From assembly GCA_022225965.2 (NCBI GenBank), contig JAKJXP020000094.1:62001-126000 (forward strand): a DNA stretch of 64,000 nucleotides. Reading direction: 5' to 3'. The notes beneath the pieces were generated by a model. The model did no database searches, was not told the DNA's origin, and worked only from the letters and a program-made list of their open reading frames with translations. A program made the translations under genes and the position numbers. The DNA comes from Diatrype stigma. Lineage: Eukaryota > Ascomycota > Sordariomycetes > Xylariales > Diatrypaceae. Positions 1-10,595 of this stretch are shown here, in pieces (the stretch's first letter is position 1; each line of letters opens with the position of its first letter).

Positions 1-3000
1 TCTTAGGCTCCGTAAAAATCTCAAAGGATCCGACTGGCATGTCGTGTATCAGCATTGGAAGAGACGCAGGGGAAAAGAGACTGGGGTTTACATCAACGGA
101 ACCCGAAGGCCTTGGAGGCATGCCTGGAAGGCGATGAGAAGGTCTCGAGATCTACCAGTAGATCAAGGTAACAACACCCCTCCCATTTTCTGATATTACG
201 TGTTACTTGAACGTCATGAGACCTTGGAGGTTCTTCAGTCTAAACAGCTTCAAATTAGGGGAATACTTACCGCTCCCTGCCAACGTATCTGTTCGCACGC
301 CATCCCCTGTGGAGATGTCCCCTCCTATATACCCGGAACCTCAAGCGCACGCACTAAGCATTACCCCCCCGGGCTCTCTTATTTCTCCACTTCCAGCACC
401 GTCCCCTCTTCGGATGAGTGCATCCCCTATCGACAACCTTCTACGAACGGGAGAAGGATCTGGTAGGCTTACCCATTATACTTACATTGTCATGAACAAA
501 CTCTAATTCCAAGCCTTAGGACTGTCTAGCTTACCCTTCGGCGAAAACGAAGGGAGACGTCGTCCCCTCGAGCAATCCTGTGGACACATGTCCAATGAAC
601 TACAGCTCTCAAACCATGGCTATACTGGCTCTTCGATGCTATTTGCCACTCAAGTTGCCAAGTCCACGGCCTATCTCACCCCGGCCCTTGCTAGATGGAG
701 GCTTTCACTTCAGGAAGTTCCATGGTATGCGTTCAAGCAGGAGTTGTTCAGTATGTGTTCCAGAACTTCCATATTAGTTCACTTGTTGACGCTTTCCCCT
801 CTTATAGCCATCGCTAGCCGTGGAACACAGGATATGGGGGCATACAGCACGGCCGTCAACCATATAGCCCAAGGGCTCAGACCAGAGTTGTCCACAGATT
901 GGCAGATCTCATACCCGTCGATTTTCTTCTCCTTCTTTGACCCGAGGCCTTCGCACACGCAAATTACGCTCAATTTCGATGCATTGGACTATTTAAGTCG
1001 AGCCATCTACCTAGTGTCGAATAACCTTGACCGGATACCTGACTTGAGAGGAATTCCCGATGTGACCGACATCTTGCTCAACTTAATGCCCCACTCGGCC
1101 CTCTTTAACCTACTCCAGATTGACCTCCCAACTATAAGGGCCACTTGGGAGGCTTTGACATACAGTGCAGGCGTGCGTGGTCGACGAGACGCTTGTGGTT
1201 TCCTCCTCCGAATTGGAATTAGACGTCCCTTGTGGATCCTACCGGATGGCCATCTGTACCTCTCCTTTGCTGCCAAGATAAACAACCAAAGCATCGTCCA
1301 AGAATTATTGAAACTTGGAATTCATCCGAATGATCCAATTAAATCAGACCGGGTCCATCATCCAATGCATGCTATCGTGGAAGCAGCGGCAGCGGGTAGT
1401 ATCGAATGCTTAAAATTACTAGTCGGCATCTGCGATGTGAACCACGTCGTAAATTACGGAGATCCAAAAAGTTCCCCTTTCATATTATTCCTTCATTATA
1501 TTAGGAGGCAAAAGTTGCTTTGGTATGGAAAACAGTTGAGCCTTGAGGACAAATCGATAAACTCGGCATTACGTCTCCTCCTAGTGTCAGGGGCAAATGT
1601 TGACCACATCTCTATGCAGCAAAGGCTTTTATATGTTGAGGATGTGGACGGTCTTATTAGTTTTCATGATCACGAGAGAATACCATTGGAGTTACGATTC
1701 ATGGTATTCGAAGAAAGCTATTTTTGGGACCCGGCTGTGTTCGAAACATTTATGCAATATAGCTCGAAAGCAAAAACGCAGATTACACGACCAGGGATAT
1801 GTATTTCGGCAAAGAAAGGTCGTGGTGCGATCCAGCAATACATCCAGTCGCGGAAAGCACGCGACGACATTGATACCGCGAAGTTTTTAGAACTGATTCT
1901 GGCCGAACAGTTCTTCGTACGAGGCTACAACATCGACCTCGAGGTCGTACGAGGTCTTATTGACTTTGGGGTGAACCCTAGTCTTCCTTCATTGGCACTG
2001 AATATACAAATACTTTTATACAGGCTGGTAGTCAGAGGCCGTGAACATGGCGTCGACGAGAACTTTACCGCGATTCTGACCCAGCTTCGTGGGTACGGCG
2101 CAAATATAGATTCGCAATCCCTCGCAGCACTTGTCGAATCCGAAGGAGTTCAAATGTTATACACCCTCGCTCGGAGCGGTGTTGATTTCCGGGCAAATGG
2201 CCCAGAAGCTTTATACCAAGCAGCTCGTCGAGACAACTACGAAGCGGTTTCCTGGCTTTTAGAAGCCGGGGTGGATATTAATGGTGACATCCAAACAAGC
2301 CGCTCTACAACAGGCGTTTTCATAGATAGCAACATGTCGCCGCCTACGCGTGGTACATTCAGCGTCATCATGGCAAGCAACATGTTGCTTATCGGTATGA
2401 AGCAGAAACTGGCAAGTTGCGAAATGACCCAATTTTTAATCCACCATGGCGCAAAGTTGACGCACAATTGCCGAGATTCGAACTCTTTCAACTTCCTATA
2501 CAACTTTCTTTCGAGGTGCCAGGTTGATGTGTTGGACAAGATGAAGTCATTCCTCGCCATGGGATTGACCTGCAGCGATTTATCAGATCCGAACAGATGC
2601 CTGTTGGAAGCCTCCCTATCTTACGATCGGTTTGATAGCCGAAATGAGAGATTGGAAGTTTTTGAGCTACTGATCAGGAATGGAGTGCCAATGAAGCCTA
2701 GCCGAGTGCTCCCAGATCTAATCATATGTCAGGGTCGCCGTGATCTGATCCTGGAACTTCTTGAGGCTGGCGCCGACATCAATGCATATTCCAGACATAA
2801 ATATCCTTATTTCAATAGGGTAAGAAACCATACAGCTATCCAAGCTGCTGCTAGAAAGGTAGATGTACAGCTAGTCTCTCTTCTGTTGTCAAAAGGCGCC
2901 GATATCAATGCACCTGCAATTGGGATCGCTGGGCGCACGGCTCTACAATCTGTTTGCGAGTTCGACCCGATAACAGCAGCCGAGGCAGCGAGGAAAATGA

Positions 3001-3386
3001 GCATGATTCAGCTTTTGATTGAACATGGGGCAGATGTCGATGCCCCTGCGGCAGAGGATGATGGACAAACCGCACTACAACTCGCGGCTGTTCGTGGAGA
3101 CGTGGAAATAGCAGTCCTCCTACTCCACCACGGAGCCCACCCTAACAACCACTCGCCAAGTGTAGGGCGTTCAGCCTTGGATTACGGGGCACAAATGGGC
3201 CGCCTTGACCTGGTTCATCTTCTATTGAACGTTGGAGCTCTCAGTTGTGATCAGGGACAAACAGGATATGACGGTGCCATCCAATTGGCGGAGCGGTCGG
3301 GACATTTTGCTATTGCCGATTTGATACGGCAGAGTGTGAAACAGGACACCGAATTGTTTGGTGTTAACTCGGTGTTTACTTTTTAG
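1..3386 (+). CDS. Clr5-domain ankyrin-repeat protein (5' partial)
   Basis: Three visible exons, 1..167, 259..462 and 520..3386, give 1078 residues; the start lies left of the window. Exon 1 (frame opening at base 2) encodes the end of a Clr5 domain, with motifs LRKNLKGSDW and GKETGVYINGTRRPW. Exon 2 is a Pro/Ser-rich linker. Exon 3 is a long helical region followed from about base 2750 by clear ankyrin repeats (LLEAGADINA, LLLSKGADINA, LLIEHGADVDA, LLLHHGAHPN). The two introns (168-258, 463-519) join in frame, so the ATG at 588 is internal and not the start. Clr5 is a short N-terminal fungal domain often fused to ankyrin arrays. The cellular role is unknown; ankyrins imply protein binding. 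Codon use is flat compared with the GC-rich permease next to it. The family call is firm; the first intron acceptor (AG at 257-258) is the least certain point. Confidence 0.85.
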
Positions 3387-3571
3387 GTTTCGTTTGGTGA
3401 TGAGGTCATATGTAGAGGACGAATCAAGTTACCATCGCCATAATTGATGAAATAGGCGGATAGTTTTCGTTAGGTTGAATTTACATTGCTTGTATGGCTT
3501 TTTAATTTACAGTATACAGAACGGAATAGGAACTGGCACGCATTATCGGCTAACATATCATACGTTTATAT

Positions 3572-5252
3572 CTACATGTGTCCTTCAACTTTACCATTAA
3601 GCGACTTTGATGTCGAGTGCTGCAGCGGCTCCGTCCCGAGGTCTTCTACCTTACCGTGCAGCACACCGCCAAGTTCAATGTGAGGGCCCGCGTAATTCTT
3701 CCTCCCGTCAAATATCCATGTGAGACCGGATATAAGTAATATGATGCCAAAAGCAACAATGCAGTAATTCATGTTGTCGGGCGTCACAGGAAGTTCCGGG
3801 GGAAAGACGAATAACACCGTAGTCAACACCGCCCAGGCAATACCGATCTGTCGTATGTGTTAGCATTCAAATAGCGACCCTAATGCGCGGTGTCTCAGTA
3901 CTTACCAGGTTCAGAGTCCAGCCAACCGGCTCAGATAGTTTGAAGGCCCGGTTGGGCGGCAGCATCTTTCGACCCCTGAGTACGTTGATAGCAGGCGGGA
4001 TGGCGTATGTTATACCCAGCGCCACAACAGACGCCGACGTGATAGCGTTGAAGGTACTACTGGAGCCTAAGAAGATGCAGCCAAAGATGATAACCCAAAC
4101 CGCCGTCCATAACAGGGCGTTCACAGGTACTTGGAGTGTCGGATGCACCTTAGCGAAGATGTGGCTGAACGGTAGACCACGGTCGCGCGCAAACGCGTAG
4201 CTCATCCGACTGCTCGTGGCCATGAGGCTGGTAGTGGTGAACAGCATGCAAACTAGAGGGAACATCAACAAGCACGTGCTGCCGGCCCGGTTGTTCGTCG
4301 CGTCCATGAAGATCTGCAGCAACGGACCAGCAGCGGCATCCAAGACATCGTCGATGCTGTCCACGCAGAAGAGCAGGCAGCTGAGGAAGATGAACCCGGT
4401 GAACATGCCGATGCCGATGCAGTAGATCATGATCCGCGGGCCCTGTATATGCGGCTCGGGGATCTCCTCGATCATGTGGACCGTCGCGTCGAACCCGGTC
4501 AGCGCGAAGGCCCCCTGCAGCAGCCCCAGCAGCCAGGCCAGGCCGTCGGGCCACCCGACGTCGTTGATGAAGTTGCCGTACACAAAGGCGCCGCTCTGGT
4601 AGTTCGGGGCCGAGCACGCCAGGATCGTGATGCTGATGATGACGAAGCCGGCGAGCGACCAGAAGAAGGCGGCCTTGGTGACGTAGGGCAGCAGGCGGTT
4701 CAGGAAGGCGTTGACCAGCAGCGCGGCGAGCGCGAAGGCGATGTAGATCAGGAACTGGTGCCAGGCCTCGGGCTCGTAGGCTGGGTCGAAGAGCGAGATG
4801 GTCTGCACGATGAAGGTGCTGCCCAGCAGGCCGCCCGTGGCCGTCAGCGCCACCCAGCCGGCGACGTTGATCCAGCCCGTCGCATAGCTGATGCCGCGGC
4901 TCCACCCGTCCCACGCCACGAGCGCCGCCCAGTGGTACTGCCCGCCGGCCGTGGGCCAGGCCGACAGGAACTCGGCCAGCGACGCCGCCAGGCACAGGTT
5001 GCAGATCCCGGCCACGATGAGGCCCCAGATGACGGAGCTGGGCCCGCCCGAGGGCAGCGCCAGCGTCATCGATGCCGCCAGCGCCGTCCACGTGTTCAGG
5101 ATCGCGAACGCCAGCCCCAGCATCGACGTCATCGAGAAGTTGCGCTTCAGCTCCTGCTTGAGCCCCAGCTGCTCCAGCGCCGCGGACGCTTCGGCCGCCC
5201 GGATGTGCCGCCCGGAGACGGAGGGCCTGCCGCCATCGTGAGAGGCGGTCAT
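3572..5252 (-). CDS. APC-family choline/GABA-type permease
   Basis: Exons 5252..3906 and 3847..3572 (intron 3848-3905, donor GTAAGT) encode 540 residues. The protein is a plasma- or vacuolar-membrane amine/amino-acid transporter of the APC superfamily (fungal Hnm1/Uga4-like group). A hydrophilic N-terminus of about 40 residues precedes roughly 12 hydrophobic segments. TM1 is near residues 40-64, and GFDATVHMIEEIPEP matches the family's conserved loop after TM6. The C-terminal exon begins IGIAWAVLTT and carries the last two segments plus a hydrophilic tail. The open frame runs upstream of the ATG to about 5678, but that part is low-complexity, purine-rich leader without conservation, so I chose the ATG at 5252, from which the family-like sequence begins. 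The substrate (choline, GABA, other amines) cannot be read from sequence. Third positions are strongly GC-rich. Confidence 0.9.
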
Positions 5253-6613
5253 TATTCCTCCTCGAGCACACACCCACTCTCGCTCTCTCTCTCCCTTCTT
5301 CTTTTTCTCCTTTTCTCTCTTACTCGCAGGGCCTTCTCGCGGAACGTGGGAGCAGATCACTCGGGAGGTGAAGCGGCGGTTGGCGGTTGGCGGCGTTGGA
5401 GTTGGGGAAATGGTCAGGCCTGCCAGAGAGAGGAAGTTGAGAAAAAGAGAGCAGGACCTGCCTGCAGCCTGCCTGACCTTTGCCGGGTTTTGTGAAAGAA
5501 CGACTGGCCAGGGATCTGCGAATCCAATCGCCCGTTGCCCTTCACCGGCCGGATCAGCACTAAGCTGCGCACTAAAGAAAGCTTGTACGCGGGAGGTATG
5601 TTGCTTGGTGAGCTTATCTCGTCTTACGACTATACAGCGGGGATCGTTACCAGGGTTGGCCTGCTGCGCCCCCCACAATATGCGGGTTTTAAAGCCTCTA
5701 GCAGGCGGGACAGGCTGGGGTCGACGAACTAGAGGTCGGCCCGTCGCTGCCCATATCTTCGGCTTTTACCAATATAAATCTGTCAGGTCCGGTGCTATAC
5801 GATGCTACCAACAATTCTGTGATGGAGACGCGCGGACGCGAAGTAGACAATAGCTTGGAGGATGACGTACCTGCTGGAAAATCGAGACGTTATCAGACCT
5901 TGTCAACCTGGATCCAGCGATCATCTTATATTCGGACCGTAGTGCCACGCTTTATTGATGATATGCGGATACTATTAGTTATATATAGGTCTCATTGAAT
6001 TTTACTAAACACTGGTTGAGGAAGCAAGTCCAGGAACCAGTGGTAACTTGTCTTGTTTGTGACGGCAATGCTTAATCGGCCTCTTCCTCACAGGAGCTGA
6101 CGTTCGAAAACCACAGCATTATATTTCGCCTTAAATCTACGCACTCTAGCTTCACTACTTAGGTAGTCCAGGATGCAATTTTGGAGTGACATAGGAACTG
6201 TGGACTAGATTTCTATGGAACACTTGCGTTCACATTAACTTTGCTATATCTCTTGACCCCTTTTGTCTGATTTCATCTACCCCTCTAGCATTTATACTCC
6301 CAAGGAATGGGATATGCACTTGATAGGGGTAAAGGAACATGTGGAAAGAAAACCCCATGGGGTAACAAGGTGCTTATAAGTCGAATCAACGTTTCGATTA
6401 GGGATGTATAACTTGTGCATAGCACATCTATACGTGTATGTAGGTACTGTATGTGCATAATTCTGCATCTTGTGCATTAGGCATTTAACCCACTAAGATC
6501 GCTACCCAAGAGCGCCCCGGGCGCCCCAAGAGCGCCCAAGGGCCAAGAGTGCCCATGGCCCATGGCCCATGAGAGGCGAGAGAGTCGTCATTTCGGTTCG
6601 GGCTCCCATCTCC
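5253..6613. other. Permease 5' leader and intergenic DNA
   Basis: Directly upstream of the permease ATG, bases 5270-5330 are a CT-rich tract, which is a GA-rich purine leader on the permease mRNA strand. Beyond about 5700 I see no coding sequence. The perfect palindrome accccatggggt lies near 6351-6362. A GC-rich repetitive patch at 6505-6572 is listed separately. The permease promoter must lie here, but I could not pick a specific TATA box or operator. Confidence 0.5.
6505..6572. repeat. GC-rich short tandem/palindromic patch
   Basis: This patch is built from variants of caagagcgcccc, the self-complementary ccccgggcgcccc, and three consecutive copies of cccatgg-type units. It sits about 40 bp left of the target duplication of the Mutator-like element. 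It does not belong to the inverted repeats and is not copied on the right side. Confidence 0.6.
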
Positions 6614-7117
6614 AACTCTATCCAATTCGTTTAAACACACCGGGTCATTCTGATATAGACACCGGGTAATTAACCGCATTTGGTAAGGTTAGCGCATCAG
6701 CCACCCGTGCCACACCTTAAGCCACATTTGCGCCCCGCTACTGCCTAAGTCACTCCCTAACATTTACTTACCTACCGCCTATAACCACTTATAACGTACG
6801 TACAGCTTGCACCAGCACCTGCACCTGTACTTACGCCAGCGCCAGCGCCAGCGCCGCTAGCAGTACGTACACAACGCGGTTACGGATTAGTTAGGGTTAG
6901 GTCCGGAAAGCTTTAGAGGCCGTAGGAGCCCTTCCATTTGGGTGTTGTATTGTGCTGTATAAAGGTATTGGTAATGTATAAAAGGTAATGAAATAATGAA
7001 GTAAGTAAAATGTGTTAGGACGTGAGATGGGTGGTAAGTGGGTGTATCCGAATGCGGTTAATTACCCGGTGTCTATATCAGAATGACCCGGTGTGTTTAA
7101 ACGAATTGAACTCTATC
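6614..7117. mobile_element. Non-autonomous Mutator-like element (MITE) with 58-bp TIRs and 9-bp TSD
   Basis: Bases 6623-6680 and 7051-7108 are perfect 58-bp inverted repeats, starting caattcgtttaaac on the left. The 486-bp unit they bound is flanked by the 9-bp direct repeat aactctatc (6614-6622 and 7109-7117). Long TIRs plus a 9-bp target duplication are the hallmark of the Mutator (MULE) superfamily. The 370-bp interior has no credible ORF: no transposase, a (gccagc)n run near 6833-6858, and ggttagggttagg near 6890. Inside the perfect arms a weaker symmetry continues (ctaacatttacttac on the left, complement of gtaagtaaaatgtgttag on the right), suggesting once-longer arms. Perfect arms and an intact TSD point to recent insertion by a transposase supplied in trans. 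Confidence 0.88.
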
Positions 7118-7617
7118 CCTATCTCGGGCGCCTACCAGGAAAGCCTTTTAAATTACTACAAATTTCCCCGACGCACCCTGTCACTGCGTCACCCCATCAC
7201 CTGTTACCGAGAGGATCCGTCATGCCCGCTTATTACATGAGGTGACTAAATAGTAAAGGGTAACGTAAAGCCGAGGCATCTTCACGTGTGATGCCATCTA
7301 CACCCACCCCATCGCTATCGCAATCCATCTCACTGCAACGTTCTTTGCCCAATTGCTCGGTGTCTTCTCTGGATTCTCTTGTCATTCGTCCATTCTGGTT
7401 CTGCACAACACACCTCGATACCCCGCAAAATCCTGATGGATGGCTGAGCTCGGTGCGTTCGGGACTGTAGTTCATTGCGACCGCAGAGCAAGATCGTATT
7501 AGCCGCGCTGGGCTGAACAGTGCTGAGTGATCCTGGGGGTCGAGTTTAGAACGAAGCTCGGCATCATCTCCTCCCCGTTGGAAGCAGCAGCGATTGTACT
7601 TAGGTTGTTTTGCCACG
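7118..7617. other. Intergenic DNA upstream of the TMEM135-like gene
   Basis: This stretch holds the right flank of the mobile element and then the presumed promoter and 5' leader of the gene starting at 7618. Open frames here on both strands have no family resemblance and overlap one another. No specific regulatory motif is supported. Confidence 0.5.
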
Positions 7618-9634
7618 ATGGCGTCGGAGGCAGGACCATCGAGACTACCCGCGCTCTCCCCCCTCGACATTCCCGGGTCCAATGTCGTGTCACGCCCCAG
7701 AGCAGGATCCAAATCGAAGTCAAAGGCCGCCGTCGACCCGATCCTTCGCAATGCACTCAGGTACACCATCTCGGCACGCGAGTATGAGAAGCTTCACAGA
7801 TATGTCTTGTCCAAGTCGCGGGTGTTGAAGAAGCGGATGCCGACCGTCAATGCCGTCGAGACCTACATGGAGGGCACGAGCTCCCGAAGGGGGTCTGTAA
7901 CAAGACGCGACGTACCCAAAGGCAAAGGCAAAGAGAAGGATATTGCGGAAGAGCCGAACAGGAAAGGGGGCGATACCTTCAATGCACGCACCATCCGGCA
8001 TGCTCTACGCGTCTTTATCGCAACAGGTCTAGGGATGCAGACATACGAGGTAGCTATGGCTAGGCTAAAGGGCAGCAAAGAGTAAGTCGATTACGCCGAG
8101 CATTGGAGATTGTCGAGGCCTCAAGGACTAACAATGACCTACAGTGCATCGGGGACTAAGAAGAGAGAACCGTTCTACAAATCGACGACGCTCCGCCTGT
8201 CTGTATCGCTGTCTACCATCCTGCTGCTTTACCGCCTCCTCTTCCGCTTTCTCCACCGCCTCCGAGCCCACCTCCTAGATCCCTCCGCGGCGCCTTTCCG
8301 CAATCGCAATCCGCGGACCTCCCAGACATTGACGTCGCCGTATGCCCCGGCGGTCGGGGCCAGTCTGGCGGGTCTCGCGTTCGGCATCTACCCGTCCCGC
8401 CAGCTCCGCGTCTCGGTCGCCATCTACGCCATGTTCCGAGCCCTGGAGTTTGGGTGGAACCTGCTGGAAGACGAAGGCGAGATCTGGGGCTGGAAGACGC
8501 GAGCGGGCGGCAGGGGCCTGGTCAAGCGAGAGCGGCCTTGGTGGTGGGGAAGCTGGCTCCTCCAGCCTTTCGCCCTCGGGCAGCTCCTCCACGCGACTGT
8601 CTTCGATCGCGAGTGTGCGCCACCGGGCATAGTCGACTTCTTTTGGAAGAGCACCTCGTCGTACCTCCACAATGCCCCTGACGACCTACCGTCCGGCATC
8701 CGATGGCCCAGTCCTTCGGACGTCGTTGATAATTTGGCCCAAATGGCTAAGCTGAACTGGCCGTATGAACCCCCCCCTCTCCACCTCTCCCTTGAGGACA
8801 GACACCCTTGAATTGTTTTATACATAACACATACTGACAAAGACATACAAACGCAGGGCCTACGTACCCCCCACGCTCTTCCCCAACCAACCAACGCTTC
8901 CCCCATCCCTAACAGCGGTAGCGCCCCTAACCGACCGGGCCCACCCACTCATCACGTCCCTCAGCTGCGCGACCCTACACCCCTCGGACCCGTCCTGCCT
9001 GCGCACCTACGTGACCTTCTGGGCGCGCTCCTTCCCGCACATCGGCCGCACGCTCCTGCTCTTCTACTCGGTCCTGATGCTGCCGCGGTTCCGGGAGCTG
9101 TACCACGCGCCCATGCAACTCGTGGGCCGCCTCCTGGCGCGCGTGCTCCGCGTGTCCGCCTTCGCGACGGGAGCCATCTCGACCGCCTGGGCCAGCTTCT
9201 GCTTCTTCCAGGCGTGGCTGCCGCGCGCCGTGGCCCGCCTCGTCCCCACCCAGCGCGTCTTCCTCGGCGGCTTCCTCGCCGGCCTCTGGGCCTTCCTCGA
9301 CCGCGCCCAGGGCCGGCCCGCCTTCCTGTACAGCGCGCGCGCCAGCGTCGACTCCCTCTGGAAGGTCGGCGTCAAGCGCCGCTGGTGGCGCGCCATGCGC
9401 GGCGGCGACGTCTGGATCTTCGTCGCCGCCCTCGCTGTTACGGGCGCCGTCTACGAGCGCGACGCCCGCGCTGTTCGCGAGGCGGGCTGGCGGAAGGGTG
9501 TTAGCTGGGTCCGGGGCACCGGGTTTCGGGACTGGGGCCTCGAAGAGGACGATGAGGAAGATGAGGGGGAGGGTGAGGGTGAGGGCGATGGCGAAGTGGG
9601 TGTAGACGAGGATGCGAAGGTGCACCTGGAGTAA
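7618..9634 (+). CDS. TMEM135-like multi-pass membrane protein
   Basis: Exons 7618..8081, 8145..8762 and 8857..9634 (introns 63 and 94 nt; branch-like ctaac and ctgac) encode 619 residues. The N-terminal 150 residues are basic, Ser-rich and probably cytosolic. Hydrophobic segments begin near residue 174 (TILLLYRLLFRFL) and continue to about 585. The pattern of aromatic-rich segments, with IYAMFRALEFGWN and the Cys-containing loop HPSDPSCLRTYV, resembles fungal proteins annotated with the TMEM135 N-terminal domain, linked in animals to peroxisomes and mitochondria. The C-terminal tail is acidic (EEDDEEDEGEGEGEGDG). The ATG at 7618 is the first in frame. The last exon is far more GC-rich than the first. 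The gene model is solid; the family name is an inference from pattern only. Confidence 0.75.
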
Positions 9635-10004
9635 AGTAGGTGGCCTGAGGGTCGGTCGTCTGGATCTACCTATGCATGGTGCTGGTGTCCGAATCTCGTT
9701 TTGGTCTTTCTATCGTTCTGGGACCGTGGCGCTGACTGCTACTGCTGGCTGGTGTTATGAGTGCATGATGGGATGTAACCCCAGTTTATTGGTGTTTGGT
9801 GTTGCCCCGGTTCGGGTCAGCGGCAGGGAGGGGCACGCCTAGGGACGGCGGAATATATCCCATACCCCCCTGGATGGACGGATGGCGATGGAGTTTGGAC
9901 ATTGAGGGTTTGAAATTTGATTACATACTCTACATAGGCAATAACTAGGATGTCTATACTTCACGTAATGGTAGTGTCTTGACCGAATATGCAATTCCCT
10001 TCGA

Positions 10005-10054
<50 letters not shown>

Positions 10055-10595
10055 CCCTGATTGCATGGGCCAAATGACAATTGGTTTTTTTGAATGAGCA
10101 GCCAGCAGTTTCTATAGTTCCTGCGTACCGTGGAAGGTGGGTGGGTCTGCAACTATCTCGTAAGGCCAATTTGACTTGAATTCTTCTGCCTCATCCTCGT
10201 GAAGCTGCTTTCCCCTATTGCCTCCCATATGCTTCGCTGTAATGGATGTCGGGTATTAGTTAAGTTCCCTTGTAACCAGGTAACGACGTAGTGCATGGTG
10301 TGTGGCTCACGCCCTCCAGACATTCGTGGCTGAAGCTCCCCTTTCGGTTATTGGTGGACACCTGGAGCTGCACTAATTGGTTAGCGTTGGCGGTGTAAAC
10401 AGGGGTCTGGGATGTTTGGAGGAGGAGCTCTTTGGCTGAGCTGTTGTTTCGTGTCAATAATTAATTCAGCCAACAATCTGCCACTGTCTGAAATTCTGAA
10501 TCCTGGAACTCTGGATTTCTGGAATGCTGCCTTAGCCTTAGGTATCTTTCCTTTTCCAAGAGCATGTCCCTCCCACCTGTCCATTAACTACGAAA
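9635..10595. other. Intergenic DNA with a long T tract
   Basis: This holds the 3' flank of the TMEM135-like gene, the 47-bp homopolymer at 10008-10054, and the promoter side of the glucosidase II beta gene. I see no other gene. The Lys-rich open frames on the minus strand are artefacts of the T tract. Confidence 0.6.
10008..10054. repeat. T47 homopolymer
   Basis: Forty-seven uninterrupted T residues on the plus strand. It could be a slipped mononucleotide repeat or the A-tail of a retroposed sequence read on the minus strand. I found no convincing flanking target duplication. The exact length is prone to sequencing error. Confidence 0.95.

Noticed and set aside
4150..5495. Long Arg/Ala/Gly-rich frames on both strands across the permease
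   Set aside because: Shadows of the GC-rich permease coding sequence; they read as compositional translation without motifs.
6890..6905. Telomere-like ggttagggttagg inside the mobile element
   Set aside because: Only two TTAGGG-like units; too short to be a telomere seed or interstitial telomeric tract.
9839..10169. Lys-rich minus-strand frames around the T tract
   Set aside because: Poly-Lys comes only from the T47 homopolymer; there is no coding signal outside it.
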